Assembly: GCA_017517985.1 (NCBI GenBank)
Contig: JAFWWX010000359.1
Coordinates: 1-5,847, forward strand
Length of the DNA: 5,847 bases
Source of the DNA: Clostridia bacterium
GTDB taxonomy: Bacteria > Bacillota_A > Clostridia > Oscillospirales > CAG-382
Direction: 5' to 3'
Position numbers and translations under genes: made by a program. The notes under the pieces are model-generated. The model was not told where the DNA came from and made no database searches. It saw only the letters and a list, made by a program, of their open reading frames with translations. Numbering within the stretch: the stretch's first letter is position 1; every line of letters begins with the position of its first letter. Of the stretch, positions 1-5,815 are shown piece after piece.

Positions 1-1
1 A

Positions 2-40
2 TTATCTATATACAGCAAATATATCACATAGTGTTGTCAC
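2..40 (-). CDS. Possible 12-codon leader peptide
   Basis: Downstream of the left-edge promoter, GGAG (52-49) is followed after eight bases by GTG (40-38), opening a frame MTTLCDIFAVYR that ends in TAA (4-2). The spacing is right for translation, and a short peptide between a promoter and an unseen gene is typical of attenuation leaders. A frame this short arises easily by chance and I recognise no known leader, so confidence is low. Confidence 0.22.
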   Translation of the reverse strand: MTTLCDIFAVYR

Positions 41-44
41 AACA
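32..44. repeat. Short palindrome TGTTGTCACAACA, possible operator
   Basis: TGTTGT (32-37) and ACAACA (39-44) are exact inverse complements around a single central base, downstream of the left-edge promoter. The position would suit a repressor site or a small RNA hairpin. It does not resemble the TACA/TGTA half-sites of BlaI/MecI operators. Confidence 0.3.
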
Positions 45-84
45 ACATCTCCAAAGTTATAACAATTCACTAAATTCCATTTTT

Positions 85-114
85 ATTATAACAGAAAAAA
101 AGTGATTTTGTAAA
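85..114 (-). promoter_or_regulatory. Sigma-70/SigA-type promoter pointing out of the left edge
   Basis: On the minus strand TTTACA (114-109) and TATAAT (90-85) are separated by 18 bases within AT-rich DNA. The match to the housekeeping consensus is good. The start of transcription would be near 78, and the transcript would leave the window at its left edge. Confidence 0.5.
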
Positions 115-159
115 TATGTTTAGTATTTTTTGATTTGATGAGATTATTTTTTCTTTACT

Positions 160-192
160 TTTTATCTAACATTTTTCTAGCACTTTTCTAGC
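160..192. repeat. Three tandem imperfect 11-bp repeats
   Basis: The units are TTTTATCTAAC (160-170), ATTTTTCTAGC (171-181) and ACTTTTCTAGC (182-192); the last two differ at a single position. A period of 11 bases puts the copies on the same face of the helix, as expected for a protein-binding array. Beside a tRNA fragment, they could be arm-type sites of a tyrosine integrase; this is inference. Confidence 0.5.
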
Positions 193-246
193 GAAAACCC
201 AAAAAAGCTATCTGAAAGCGGCAATACGAAATTCGCGAGAACAGCA

Positions 247-280
247 AAGGCTTTGAAGGATTTTAACCCCTCAAAGCCTT
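247..280 (+). terminator. Strong hairpin, terminator-like
   Basis: AAGGCTTTGA (247-256) pairs perfectly with TCAAAGCCTT (271-280) around a 14-base loop that could add two G-C pairs. On the plus strand it is followed by GATTTTATGCGGTTTTTATCGC, which is T-rich but interrupted; on the minus strand no T run follows. It may terminate a plus-strand transcript from the left or be part of an integration-site region. Confidence 0.4.
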
Positions 281-359
281 GATTTTATGCGGTTTTTATC
301 GCTTTTTAAGTTCCTTTAACTTCCGCTTATTTCGTCTATCTAAAAAGACTGTCTAACAG

Positions 360-402
360 CTCGAAATGCGTTTGCCTTAACGGGTACGTGGGTTCGAATC
401 CC
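360..402 (+). pseudogene. 3' fragment of a tRNA-Ser (CGA) gene, candidate relic attachment site
   Basis: The plus strand reads CTCGAAA (360-366), a serine-type anticodon loop with anticodon CGA, followed by the 3' anticodon strand TGCGT. A long variable-arm-like stretch (372-387) comes next, then a T arm GTGGG-TTCGAAT-CCC (388-402). The long variable region and CGA loop fit a class II serine tRNA. The 5' half of the gene is absent: the bases before 360 cannot pair with TGCGT. The acceptor stem is also missing after CCC, and the variable arm pairs poorly, so this is not a working tRNA. Integrative elements often leave exactly this 3' part of a tRNA gene at one junction. If so, the element would lie to the left. 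Confidence 0.55.
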
Positions 403-569
403 TACAAAAAAATATTATCAATAAGGTCCACATCGCCCATATAACCTTAAAATGATATTATTCATTACATTGTAGATATCATAATTGAAAAAATATACGG
501 TCTTGCGAAAGCAGACTCACCTCTCCACATAAGCGGAACTTGGAAATGTAATTTTAAAAGATGATAGAT
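403..569. other. Non-coding stretch with small hairpins, possible structured RNA
   Basis: No gene is seen. On the plus strand there are three modest stems: TAAGGT/ACCTTA (422-427 with 444-449), ATGATAT/ATATCAT (452-458 with 476-482), and a GAAA-tetraloop hairpin at 500-516 (GTC-T-TGC, GAAA, GCAGAC, with T503 bulged). The GNRA-type loop closed by six pairs is the only one likely to be meaningful alone. I do not recognise a known RNA family here. Confidence 0.3.
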
Positions 570-605
570 GAACAGCCTACTACTTCTCGGAGTGATAGGC
601 TGTTC
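570..605 (-). terminator. Long hairpin after the operon, probable terminator
   Basis: GAACAGCCTA (570-579) pairs perfectly with TAGGCTGTTC (596-605), and the stem continues inward to a four-base loop at 586-589 with one to two mismatches depending on the strand. It lies 29 bases past the stop of the last operon gene. On the minus strand it is followed by a moderately T-rich stretch (ATCTATCATCTTTT), not a clean T run. On the plus strand it is followed by CTTGTTT and pairs slightly better. It could therefore act in both directions or end a plus-strand transcript. Confidence 0.55.
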
Positions 606-634
606 CTTGTTTCGCATTATCCTTTATATGAATA

Positions 635-2356
635 TCAATATACTCTCTTAACTCCAAGTCCACTTCGTGCAGCTATTAATTGACCGAATTCTCCCTGCAT
701 TAGTTCTGCAAAGGCATCAACTTTGGGATTGTTTTCACCATCACGAATTACTGCGTAGTAGCTTGTTGTATATGGATATGTTCCGTTGGATATTGTTTCT
801 TCGGTTGGAGCTATGCCGTCAATACTCAGGAATTTCAAATCAAGAGGGCCAAGCACAGAAGAATTAACTAAATAATAGTAAAATAAACTATATCCCATAG
901 CATAGTTGCCTTCGTTCTTTTGGTTATAATCATCAACATCGGTAAGAATGCTCGATATAATAATAGAAGTGCGTTCCTTTGATATATTCTCGTTTATTTC
1001 TTTTCCGCCAAGAATAAACTGTTCCATTTGAGCATGGCTGCCGCTGTCTTCATTTCTGCAATATGCAGCGAGCGTACCATCATCTCCGCCAAGCTCTTTC
1101 CAATTAGTTATACCATTGTTCACATAAATATCGTGAAGTTGCTCTGTTGATATGTTATCAACCTTATTCTTTGTTCCTGTAAAGAATATAAGCGCCTCAT
1201 CAGCAATCGGTATAAATTTAAGTTTTACATTCTTTTCCTCTGCATACTTTAACACTTCTTCGCCTGCATCGGGAACAAATATCATTTCAACCTCGCCATC
1301 AATCAGACGCTTGTACGATGCAACCGTTTTACTATGTGATTTAGGAAAGTCCGGGTGATTATCATAATTCTGATAATATGCACTATATATGTTTTGTGTT
1401 ATTGCATAAGTTGATGTTGAACCATCCAAAACAGGTATTTCTATCTGTGGAGCCGTATCTTTCAAAATAGCAGGAGCATGATTATTAAAGAAAGTTCGGA
1501 TAAACTGATACAAGAACTCACAGCATTCCAATCTTGTTACAGCCTGTTGCGGATACCAAAATAATTCATCATCTGCGGTGTCCATAAACTCATGGTCAAC
1601 AAGCTCTACTAAGAGATGATAATTGTCTTTGGTTAATGCTTTGTATGCAACTTTCGCATAGTCAGACACTTTATCTAAATCCTTATATTTAGAGAAATCC
1701 ATTTCAGCTTCTTGAGGTTCAATTTTCCCCATATCCGAAAGCATACGGAAGGTCATAGCTACAAGTTGTTCACGGGTAATGACTGAATCAGGATTAAAGT
1801 TTGCATCCTTCATAAACACACCTTTATCCACAAGTGCCATTATATATTCTTTTGCCCAATGGTTTTCAGAAATATCCTCAAAGCAAGATGCAGAGCGTGT
1901 TTTGGGAACACTAAACATTCTTGTAAAAATGGTTGCCATTTCTGCTCTTGTCAGTTCTTTATCGGGCTTAAAGCTACCATCTTCAAATCCTACAACAACT
2001 TCTCTTGCCGTAATTTCATTTATGTATAAATCATACTTATATTTCTCGCCTAAATCATTAAAAGGCGTTGTATATTTCTCTACTTTTTCTACGGTAAAAT
2101 CACTATTTTCCGGAAGATAAGCATAACTATATCCATCAAGAGGACCTACCGAAAGAGGAATAATTTGCTTCGTTTCTTTATCCCTTATAATATAAGCAGT
2201 ATTACCATAATCATAGCTTTCCTCTGATTTGAGATATTTGATCGTGTTACCATTTGGCGTATCTGAAGTTTCACTGACTGATGCAGCAAAGCAGGATATA
2301 CCGCTTGTAACCAAAATCACTACACATAAAATTATTGACATTACTCTTTTTTTCAT
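635..2356 (-). CDS. Secreted SLH-domain protein with a PstS-like substrate-binding domain
   Basis: The 573-residue product starts with a classical signal peptide (MKKRV, hydrophobic core, likely cleavage near SCFAA at about 21-25). SLH repeats, which bind cell-wall polymers, follow: the first at about 108-149 (GFEDGSFKPDKELTRAEMAT), the second at 158-206 (FEDISENHWAKEYI, then TREQLVAM), and a degenerate third at 222-286 (YPQQAVTRLECCEFL). Residues about 304-567 match the PstS-like periplasmic-binding fold: LDGSTSTYAI at 310-319 where PstS has its first ligand loop, ITNWKELGG at 416-424, and R434-N-E-D-S-G-S440, matching the R-x3-SG-[ST] phosphate-contact motif of PstS. Phosphate or a similar oxyanion is a possible ligand, but not shown. 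No ABC permease or ATPase gene is adjacent. As last gene of the operon, it may be an output of the regulatory system or a surface component feeding the sensors. SLH proteins of this type usually sit on the outer face of the cell wall. Confidence 0.88.
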   Translation of the reverse strand: MKKRVMSIILCVVILVTSGISCFAASVSETSDTPNGNTIKYLKSEESYDYGNTAYIIRDKETKQIIPLSVGPLDGYSYAYLPENSDFTVEKVEKYTTPFNDLGEKYKYDLYINEITAREVVVGFEDGSFKPDKELTRAEMATIFTRMFSVPKTRSASCFEDISENHWAKEYIMALVDKGVFMKDANFNPDSVITREQLVAMTFRMLSDMGKIEPQEAEMDFSKYKDLDKVSDYAKVAYKALTKDNYHLLVELVDHEFMDTADDELFWYPQQAVTRLECCEFLYQFIRTFFNNHAPAILKDTAPQIEIPVLDGSTSTYAITQNIYSAYYQNYDNHPDFPKSHSKTVASYKRLIDGEVEMIFVPDAGEEVLKYAEEKNVKLKFIPIADEALIFFTGTKNKVDNISTEQLHDIYVNNGITNWKELGGDDGTLAAYCRNEDSGSHAQMEQFILGGKEINENISKERTSIIISSILTDVDDYNQKNEGNYAMGYSLFYYYLVNSSVLGPLDLKFLSIDGIAPTEETISNGTYPYTTSYYAVIRDGENNPKVDAFAELMQGEFGQLIAARSGLGVKRVY

Positions 2357-2364
2357 CAAACAAT

Positions 2365-2370
2365 CCTCCT
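2365..2370 (-). promoter_or_regulatory. Ribosome binding site deciding the start of the SLH protein gene
   Basis: A perfect AGGAGG sits eight bases before the ATG at 2356, in the 20-base gap after the preceding stop. An earlier in-frame ATG at 2380 overlaps that stop, has no such site and would add eight charged residues before the signal peptide, so 2356 is preferred. Confidence 0.85.
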
Positions 2371-2376
2371 TTTTCT

Positions 2377-3951
2377 TCATTCCGCCATTTCAAACATTAA
2401 AACATAGACACTCGATTCCGGATCGTATACACCTTTAATATCAGCAGTGATTTCAATTGGTTTCATTCCACTTACAATGTTGATTCTTTCTTCATTATCA
2501 GTATTGAATGCCCAATTCGGATGAACTTTTTTATTATCATCGTAGAACATGTCTGCATTATTCACAAATACTCTTGCTCCTTTAGAAAGAACATAGACAT
2601 CATATTCCCAGGTCTCAAGCCCATCACTCGCTGTCTGTTTTTTCTTGTTAATAACATTTGTTACTTCGAGTTCTAAATCGCCGTATTTAAAAAGTTCCGC
2701 TTTACCCTCACTTGCATACGATTCCATCAAAACATTATAATACTCTGATTTTACCTCTTCACCATCTTCGTAATTGAACACGAAATGCAAATGCCCTATT
2801 GTTGCATCCTTTGGAAATTGTAATTGCATTGAAAGGACCTTCGCATTAGTCATATAAGTATATGGTGCAGCAATTTTTCCAACTTCCTTTTTGTAATCAT
2901 CCATCTCGGTTCCTGTAGGTGTGAAATACGCAATGACCGAATCTGGCTCTTCACCTTCATACTGGAAATGAGCGTCTATAACGGATGACATTTTATACCA
3001 TCCGTCATCTTCCTTTTCAATCATAGGTTGTTCTGGTGTTGCCTTATAAAAGAAGACTTCCCGGATGATCGCTGAATTTTTCTTTTCAAAAGACCGTACA
3101 ATCCAAATTCCGTGTTCGCTCTTTTCAATTGGTTTAAAAAGGTCCACTAAATATGTATTTCCATCTACTGAATATGTGGCACTGCATTCTTCTCCGTCAC
3201 CTGCAAATGCAATTATCTCTCCATCTTCAACATTAATCCCTTTGCCGGAAAGATACATTTGTATAACTTGCTCATAATCCATTCTCCAGGGAAAGTGTCC
3301 GTTATCTACCTGTCTTTGTAAATCTTTAATTTGTGCGTAAGATAAATTTTCAGCGTTGACTATATTAGGAGTACCAACATCATTTATTAATGAGAATGTT
3401 GTTTCGATATTTGAAACATCTTTATACATCTTTTGGTATTCTTCAGCAAGTTTTATATCTTCTTCATCATTGCCTGCAAATATAGGAACCTGAACGTCTG
3501 TCGGTCTGCCGATTAAATACCCGTAGTCTTGATTTCTCCACACAACTGTCATATTCCCTACCATATTCATATACTCATCAATTTCAGAATCAGGCAATTT
3601 GATAACCGAGAACAGAGTCCCCATACCATCATGCTTTTCAGCAATTCCTTTATGTTTGAATGCTATATAATTATCATCAACCGCTGATTCGTCAACAATA
3701 TATTTTCCTTGCCAACTTAATGGGATTTCCAGTTTAAAATTCATTGCTTCATTTTCGTATAATATCATATCGTCCTGTCTGCTAACAGCTACCCAAATAG
3801 AAACACAGATTATTGACACTATTATAACAGCAAACACAGCCAACGCTATGAATTTCGATGTCTTTCCGTTTTTAGAGCGAATCTTTGAAAAGCGGTTTTG
3901 AAGTTTTTTCTTATCCATGCTCATTTTCGTTGTGAACATTTTTTCTAACAT
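2377..3951 (-). CDS. Single-pass membrane sensor-like protein with a multi-part extracytoplasmic region
   Basis: The 524-residue product repeats the N-terminal module of its upstream neighbour: a basic cytoplasmic stretch 1-33 (starting MLEKMFTTKMS), then a membrane helix at 34-56. Everything after the helix differs from that neighbour. Four parts can be made out by eye. Residues about 65-192 open with MNFKLEIPLSWQGKY, a pattern common in secreted clostridial beta-rich domains. Residues about 204-289 contain VDNGHFPWRMDYEQV and end near GIWIVRSF, a pattern I recall from extracellular domains of Firmicutes stress or lipoprotein-like proteins. Residues about 297-407 contain AYFTPTGTEMDDYK and look like a beta-sandwich. 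Residues about 415-522 are another beta-rich segment, somewhat like DUF4352-type domains. These domain guesses are weak apart from the anchor module. No penicillin-binding motifs are visible. The shared anchor and operon position suggest a second sensor subunit working with the M56 protease; the ligand is unknown. Confidence 0.75.
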   Translation of the reverse strand: MLEKMFTTKMSMDKKKLQNRFSKIRSKNGKTSKFIALAVFAVIIVSIICVSIWVAVSRQDDMILYENEAMNFKLEIPLSWQGKYIVDESAVDDNYIAFKHKGIAEKHDGMGTLFSVIKLPDSEIDEYMNMVGNMTVVWRNQDYGYLIGRPTDVQVPIFAGNDEEDIKLAEEYQKMYKDVSNIETTFSLINDVGTPNIVNAENLSYAQIKDLQRQVDNGHFPWRMDYEQVIQMYLSGKGINVEDGEIIAFAGDGEECSATYSVDGNTYLVDLFKPIEKSEHGIWIVRSFEKKNSAIIREVFFYKATPEQPMIEKEDDGWYKMSSVIDAHFQYEGEEPDSVIAYFTPTGTEMDDYKKEVGKIAAPYTYMTNAKVLSMQLQFPKDATIGHLHFVFNYEDGEEVKSEYYNVLMESYASEGKAELFKYGDLELEVTNVINKKKQTASDGLETWEYDVYVLSKGARVFVNNADMFYDDNKKVHPNWAFNTDNEERINIVSGMKPIEITADIKGVYDPESSVYVLMFEMAE

Positions 3952-3959
3952 TGTGTTTG

Positions 3960-3966
3960 CCCCCTT
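3960..3966 (-). promoter_or_regulatory. Ribosome binding site deciding the start of the second sensor gene
   Basis: AAGGGGG begins in the TAA stop of the upstream gene and lies eight bases before the ATG at 3951. The frame stays open 23 codons further upstream, to an ATG at 4020, but that extension overlaps the preceding gene in another frame. The 3951 start also aligns exactly with the start of the paralogous gene next door. Confidence 0.8.
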
Positions 3967-4966
3967 AGTTTGAAGATTTTTTAACGATGAAAGTCTTGAT
4001 TTCTTCATATTCACTTTCATTCAATATCTTTTCTCCAATCATAACAAGCCCTTCGTCCGGATGTGTGTAGTGTAAGAATACACAGTATCCATACTCATCC
4101 GTTTTGAAGTTTCTAATGTTGTAAGCTGTGAGGTTAGCAGTGATGCCTGCACCTGAATATTTACCAACAGCTCTTGAGAAGATTTCTCCAAGCCATTTTT
4201 CATCAGCTTCAGATAGGTCATCAATTATGATTTCTGCACCAATACCGCTATTTACAACAACCTCATAATCTTCGCCGATAAACTCATTTACAGCATCCGA
4301 AAACTCACTCTTTTGAGCAGCAACCTCTGTTGCCAGCAAAGTATCATAGTATTCTTCAAAGGCTTTATAATCCACTGTTGAAGATGCTATGTAATCGGTT
4401 GTAATTTTACTGTTGCCAATTCTTTCGCATAGATTTTCTCTGCTATAATATGCGCCGTAAAATACATCATCTTTATTGTTTTTATCGGAATAAGCATCAT
4501 AAAAGTTATATCTTATCTCATCAACATTTTTAACCAAAGAAAAGATAAGACCGGACATTCTGTTCAAACCGTTCTCGTCTATATTTCTGTAATTCTTCCG
4601 ATTGTCAACCATAAAATTTACATCTAAACCATAAGGCTCTGCATCAGTCCTTAATTCGATACCGTCAACATTGTAATCCGAAGTATTAGTTAGATCAACG
4701 ATTTTCCTAACTGTTGGCGCATCTCCTATATATGTTCCTTTCAGTTCATACAACGCATTTATGTCTGGATTTCGACTTGTATCATCTTGCAATTTGTTTA
4801 CTGCAACATAAACTGAAATAGCAATTATAGACATAATGATAAGTGCAAATAGAACTATAGCTATAATTCTTGATGTCCTGCCGTTGTTGGAACGGATTTT
4901 TGAAAATCTGCTTTGTAGTTTCTTTTTATCTGCACTCATTTTGGTTGTGAACATCTTTTCCAACAT
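3965..4966 (-). CDS. Single-pass membrane sensor-like protein: BlaR1-type linker and helix plus DUF4825-like ectodomain
   Basis: The 333-residue product begins with a basic, Lys/Arg-rich cytoplasmic stretch (1-33, starting MLEKMFTTKMS), then a membrane helix at about 34-56, with the rest predicted outside. No signal-peptide cleavage site follows the helix. The N-terminus resembles the segment that follows the protease domain in clostridial M56 proteins, and it is nearly repeated in the next gene (28 of 33 identical residues before the helix, 41 of 56 including it). Residues about 68-158 resemble DUF4825: ALYELKGTYIGD, a stretch with IELRTDAEPYGLDVNF, then IFSLVKNVDEIRYNF. DUF4825 is known to me as a domain found at the C-terminus of some M56 proteins. 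Residues about 195-333 are an unrecognised mixed helix/strand region. Two outside cysteines (180, 295) could form a disulfide. No penicillin-binding motifs are seen. The likely role is the sensor half of the split protease system; this is inference. Confidence 0.8.
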   Translation of the reverse strand: MLEKMFTTKMSADKKKLQSRFSKIRSNNGRTSRIIAIVLFALIIMSIIAISVYVAVNKLQDDTSRNPDINALYELKGTYIGDAPTVRKIVDLTNTSDYNVDGIELRTDAEPYGLDVNFMVDNRKNYRNIDENGLNRMSGLIFSLVKNVDEIRYNFYDAYSDKNNKDDVFYGAYYSRENLCERIGNSKITTDYIASSTVDYKAFEEYYDTLLATEVAAQKSEFSDAVNEFIGEDYEVVVNSGIGAEIIIDDLSEADEKWLGEIFSRAVGKYSGAGITANLTAYNIRNFKTDEYGYCVFLHYTHPDEGLVMIGEKILNESEYEEIKTFIVKKSSN

Positions 4967-4975
4967 ATAAAATCG

Positions 4976-4981
4976 CCTCCT
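4976..4981 (-). promoter_or_regulatory. Ribosome binding site of the first sensor gene
   Basis: A perfect AGGAGG shares its first base with the TAA stop of the protease gene and sits nine bases before the ATG at 4966. Its quality argues that the break between the two reading frames is an evolved gene boundary, not a sequencing error or recent frameshift. Confidence 0.85.
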
Positions 4982-5811
4982 TATTTTTCTACCAATTCAA
5001 GAATGGTTTTCATATATAGTTTTTGTTCTTCATCATTCATATTCTTTGTTACTTCCATATCGCATGAAACCTCACAGGCTTCACTAAGGTTCGCACTGAG
5101 CAAATACGAAAGCGGATTGAACCAATGGACTGCATTAACAAATAAAGCAAACCACTTTATTATCAAGTCTTTTCTTTTGTAATGAGTCAACTCGTGAAGA
5201 AATACCAATCTCATCATATCGTGTGGTATTTCTTTACACGGCATATATACAACTGGGAAGAAAACACCAACGAGCATCGGTGAACCCACGTCCGGCGACA
5301 TCCTGACTCTTATTTTCCTGCGTATTTTTAATTCTCTTTTCGCTTCAAGCAGAACCGAATTTCCTTCCATCGAAACGGCATTTTTTCTTCTTCGCATTAT
5401 GTATATGATGTAGTTCATTAGAACAACTATAAGAAAAATTCCTGTTCCACATATCCAGATAAACGCAAGTAGATCAAGTACCTTTATTTTTACATCCTGA
5501 GTCACATTGATTTCTCTTTCCGTAATTGGCGCTGCTACCGGACCTTCAGGAGTTTGTTCCGGGACCTCATTTACCTCTGTTTCAGTTGCTGGTGTTTCGG
5601 GTTGCGTCATATATTGTATTCTCTGGACCTCCTGCTCCGGAATAAGTTTGTATGTAGGTATTATCATTGTAAGCAATACCGCTATCCATACATAATACTG
5701 CCACTTTGCAGGAAATTTCTTGGTTGTTATCGGTTTTAAGCATAACAAAACAGCAGTTATACCAAATCCGAACAGGCTGAGTATCAGCACTGTTTCAAAT
5801 AGTTCACTCAT
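4981..5811 (-). CDS. M56-family (BlaR1/MecR1-type) membrane zinc metalloprotease, lacking the C-terminal sensor half
   Basis: This 276-residue protein is an integral membrane metalloprotease of the BlaR1/MecR1 family. Seen in the sequence: membrane helices at about 5-25, 36-55 and 112-139; an extracytoplasmic loop between helices 2 and 3 rich in Pro, Glu and Thr; the family motif SPMLVGVFFPVVYMP at 177-191; the zinc motif HELTH at 206-210 (H206, E207, H210) followed by YKRKD; HWFNPL at 229-234; and EVSCD at 247-251, where E247 matches the third zinc ligand. All catalytic residues are therefore present. Full BlaR1 proteins are about 585-600 residues long and continue through a linker and fourth helix into an outside sensor domain. 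This one stops about 25 residues after the third zinc ligand. The missing linker and helix appear at the start of each of the next two genes. In known systems the protease domain faces the cytoplasm and its activation leads to loss of the BlaI repressor. The family call is firm; the signal it responds to is unknown. Confidence 0.93.
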   Translation of the reverse strand: MSELFETVLILSLFGFGITAVLLCLKPITTKKFPAKWQYYVWIAVLLTMIIPTYKLIPEQEVQRIQYMTQPETPATETEVNEVPEQTPEGPVAAPITEREINVTQDVKIKVLDLLAFIWICGTGIFLIVVLMNYIIYIMRRRKNAVSMEGNSVLLEAKRELKIRRKIRVRMSPDVGSPMLVGVFFPVVYMPCKEIPHDMMRLVFLHELTHYKRKDLIIKWFALFVNAVHWFNPLSYLLSANLSEACEVSCDMEVTKNMNDEEQKLYMKTILELVEK

Positions 5812-5815
5812 AATC

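Noticed and set aside
32..44. BlaI/MecI operator
   Set aside because: The palindrome lacks TACA/TGTA half-sites and lies far from the operon's expected promoter, which is upstream of the repressor gene outside the window.
420..560. End of an IS200/IS605 or TnpB element with its guide RNA, or a group II intron domain V
   Set aside because: The GAAA hairpin is suggestive, but no transposase or intron protein remnant can be read in any frame and the conserved intron stem sequence is absent.
1..634. CRISPR array
   Set aside because: The only tandem repeats have an 11-base period with no spacers.
667..2438. Plus-strand open frames of 66 to 113 codons opposite the SLH gene (667-867, 1152-1358, 1779-2120, 2229-2438)
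   Set aside because: They are antisense to well-supported domains, have no recognisable protein features and look like shadows of the minus-strand gene.
3952..4020. A 23-codon upstream extension of the second sensor gene to an ATG at 4020
   Set aside because: It lies inside the preceding gene in another frame and has no clear ribosome binding site, while the 3951 ATG has one and aligns with the paralogue's start.
4967..4983. Sequencing error or recent frameshift breaking one blaR1-like gene
   Set aside because: Repairing it would need both removal of a stop and a shift of frame; the perfect AGGAGG and the independent second copy starting with the same MLEKMFTTKMS argue for a real gene boundary.
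3065..5739. Other short frames opposite or within the sensor and protease genes (3065-3277, 4039-4224, 5507-5695, 5554-5739)
   Set aside because: All overlap genes with clear domains in the correct frame, and none has a convincing start site or protein character.
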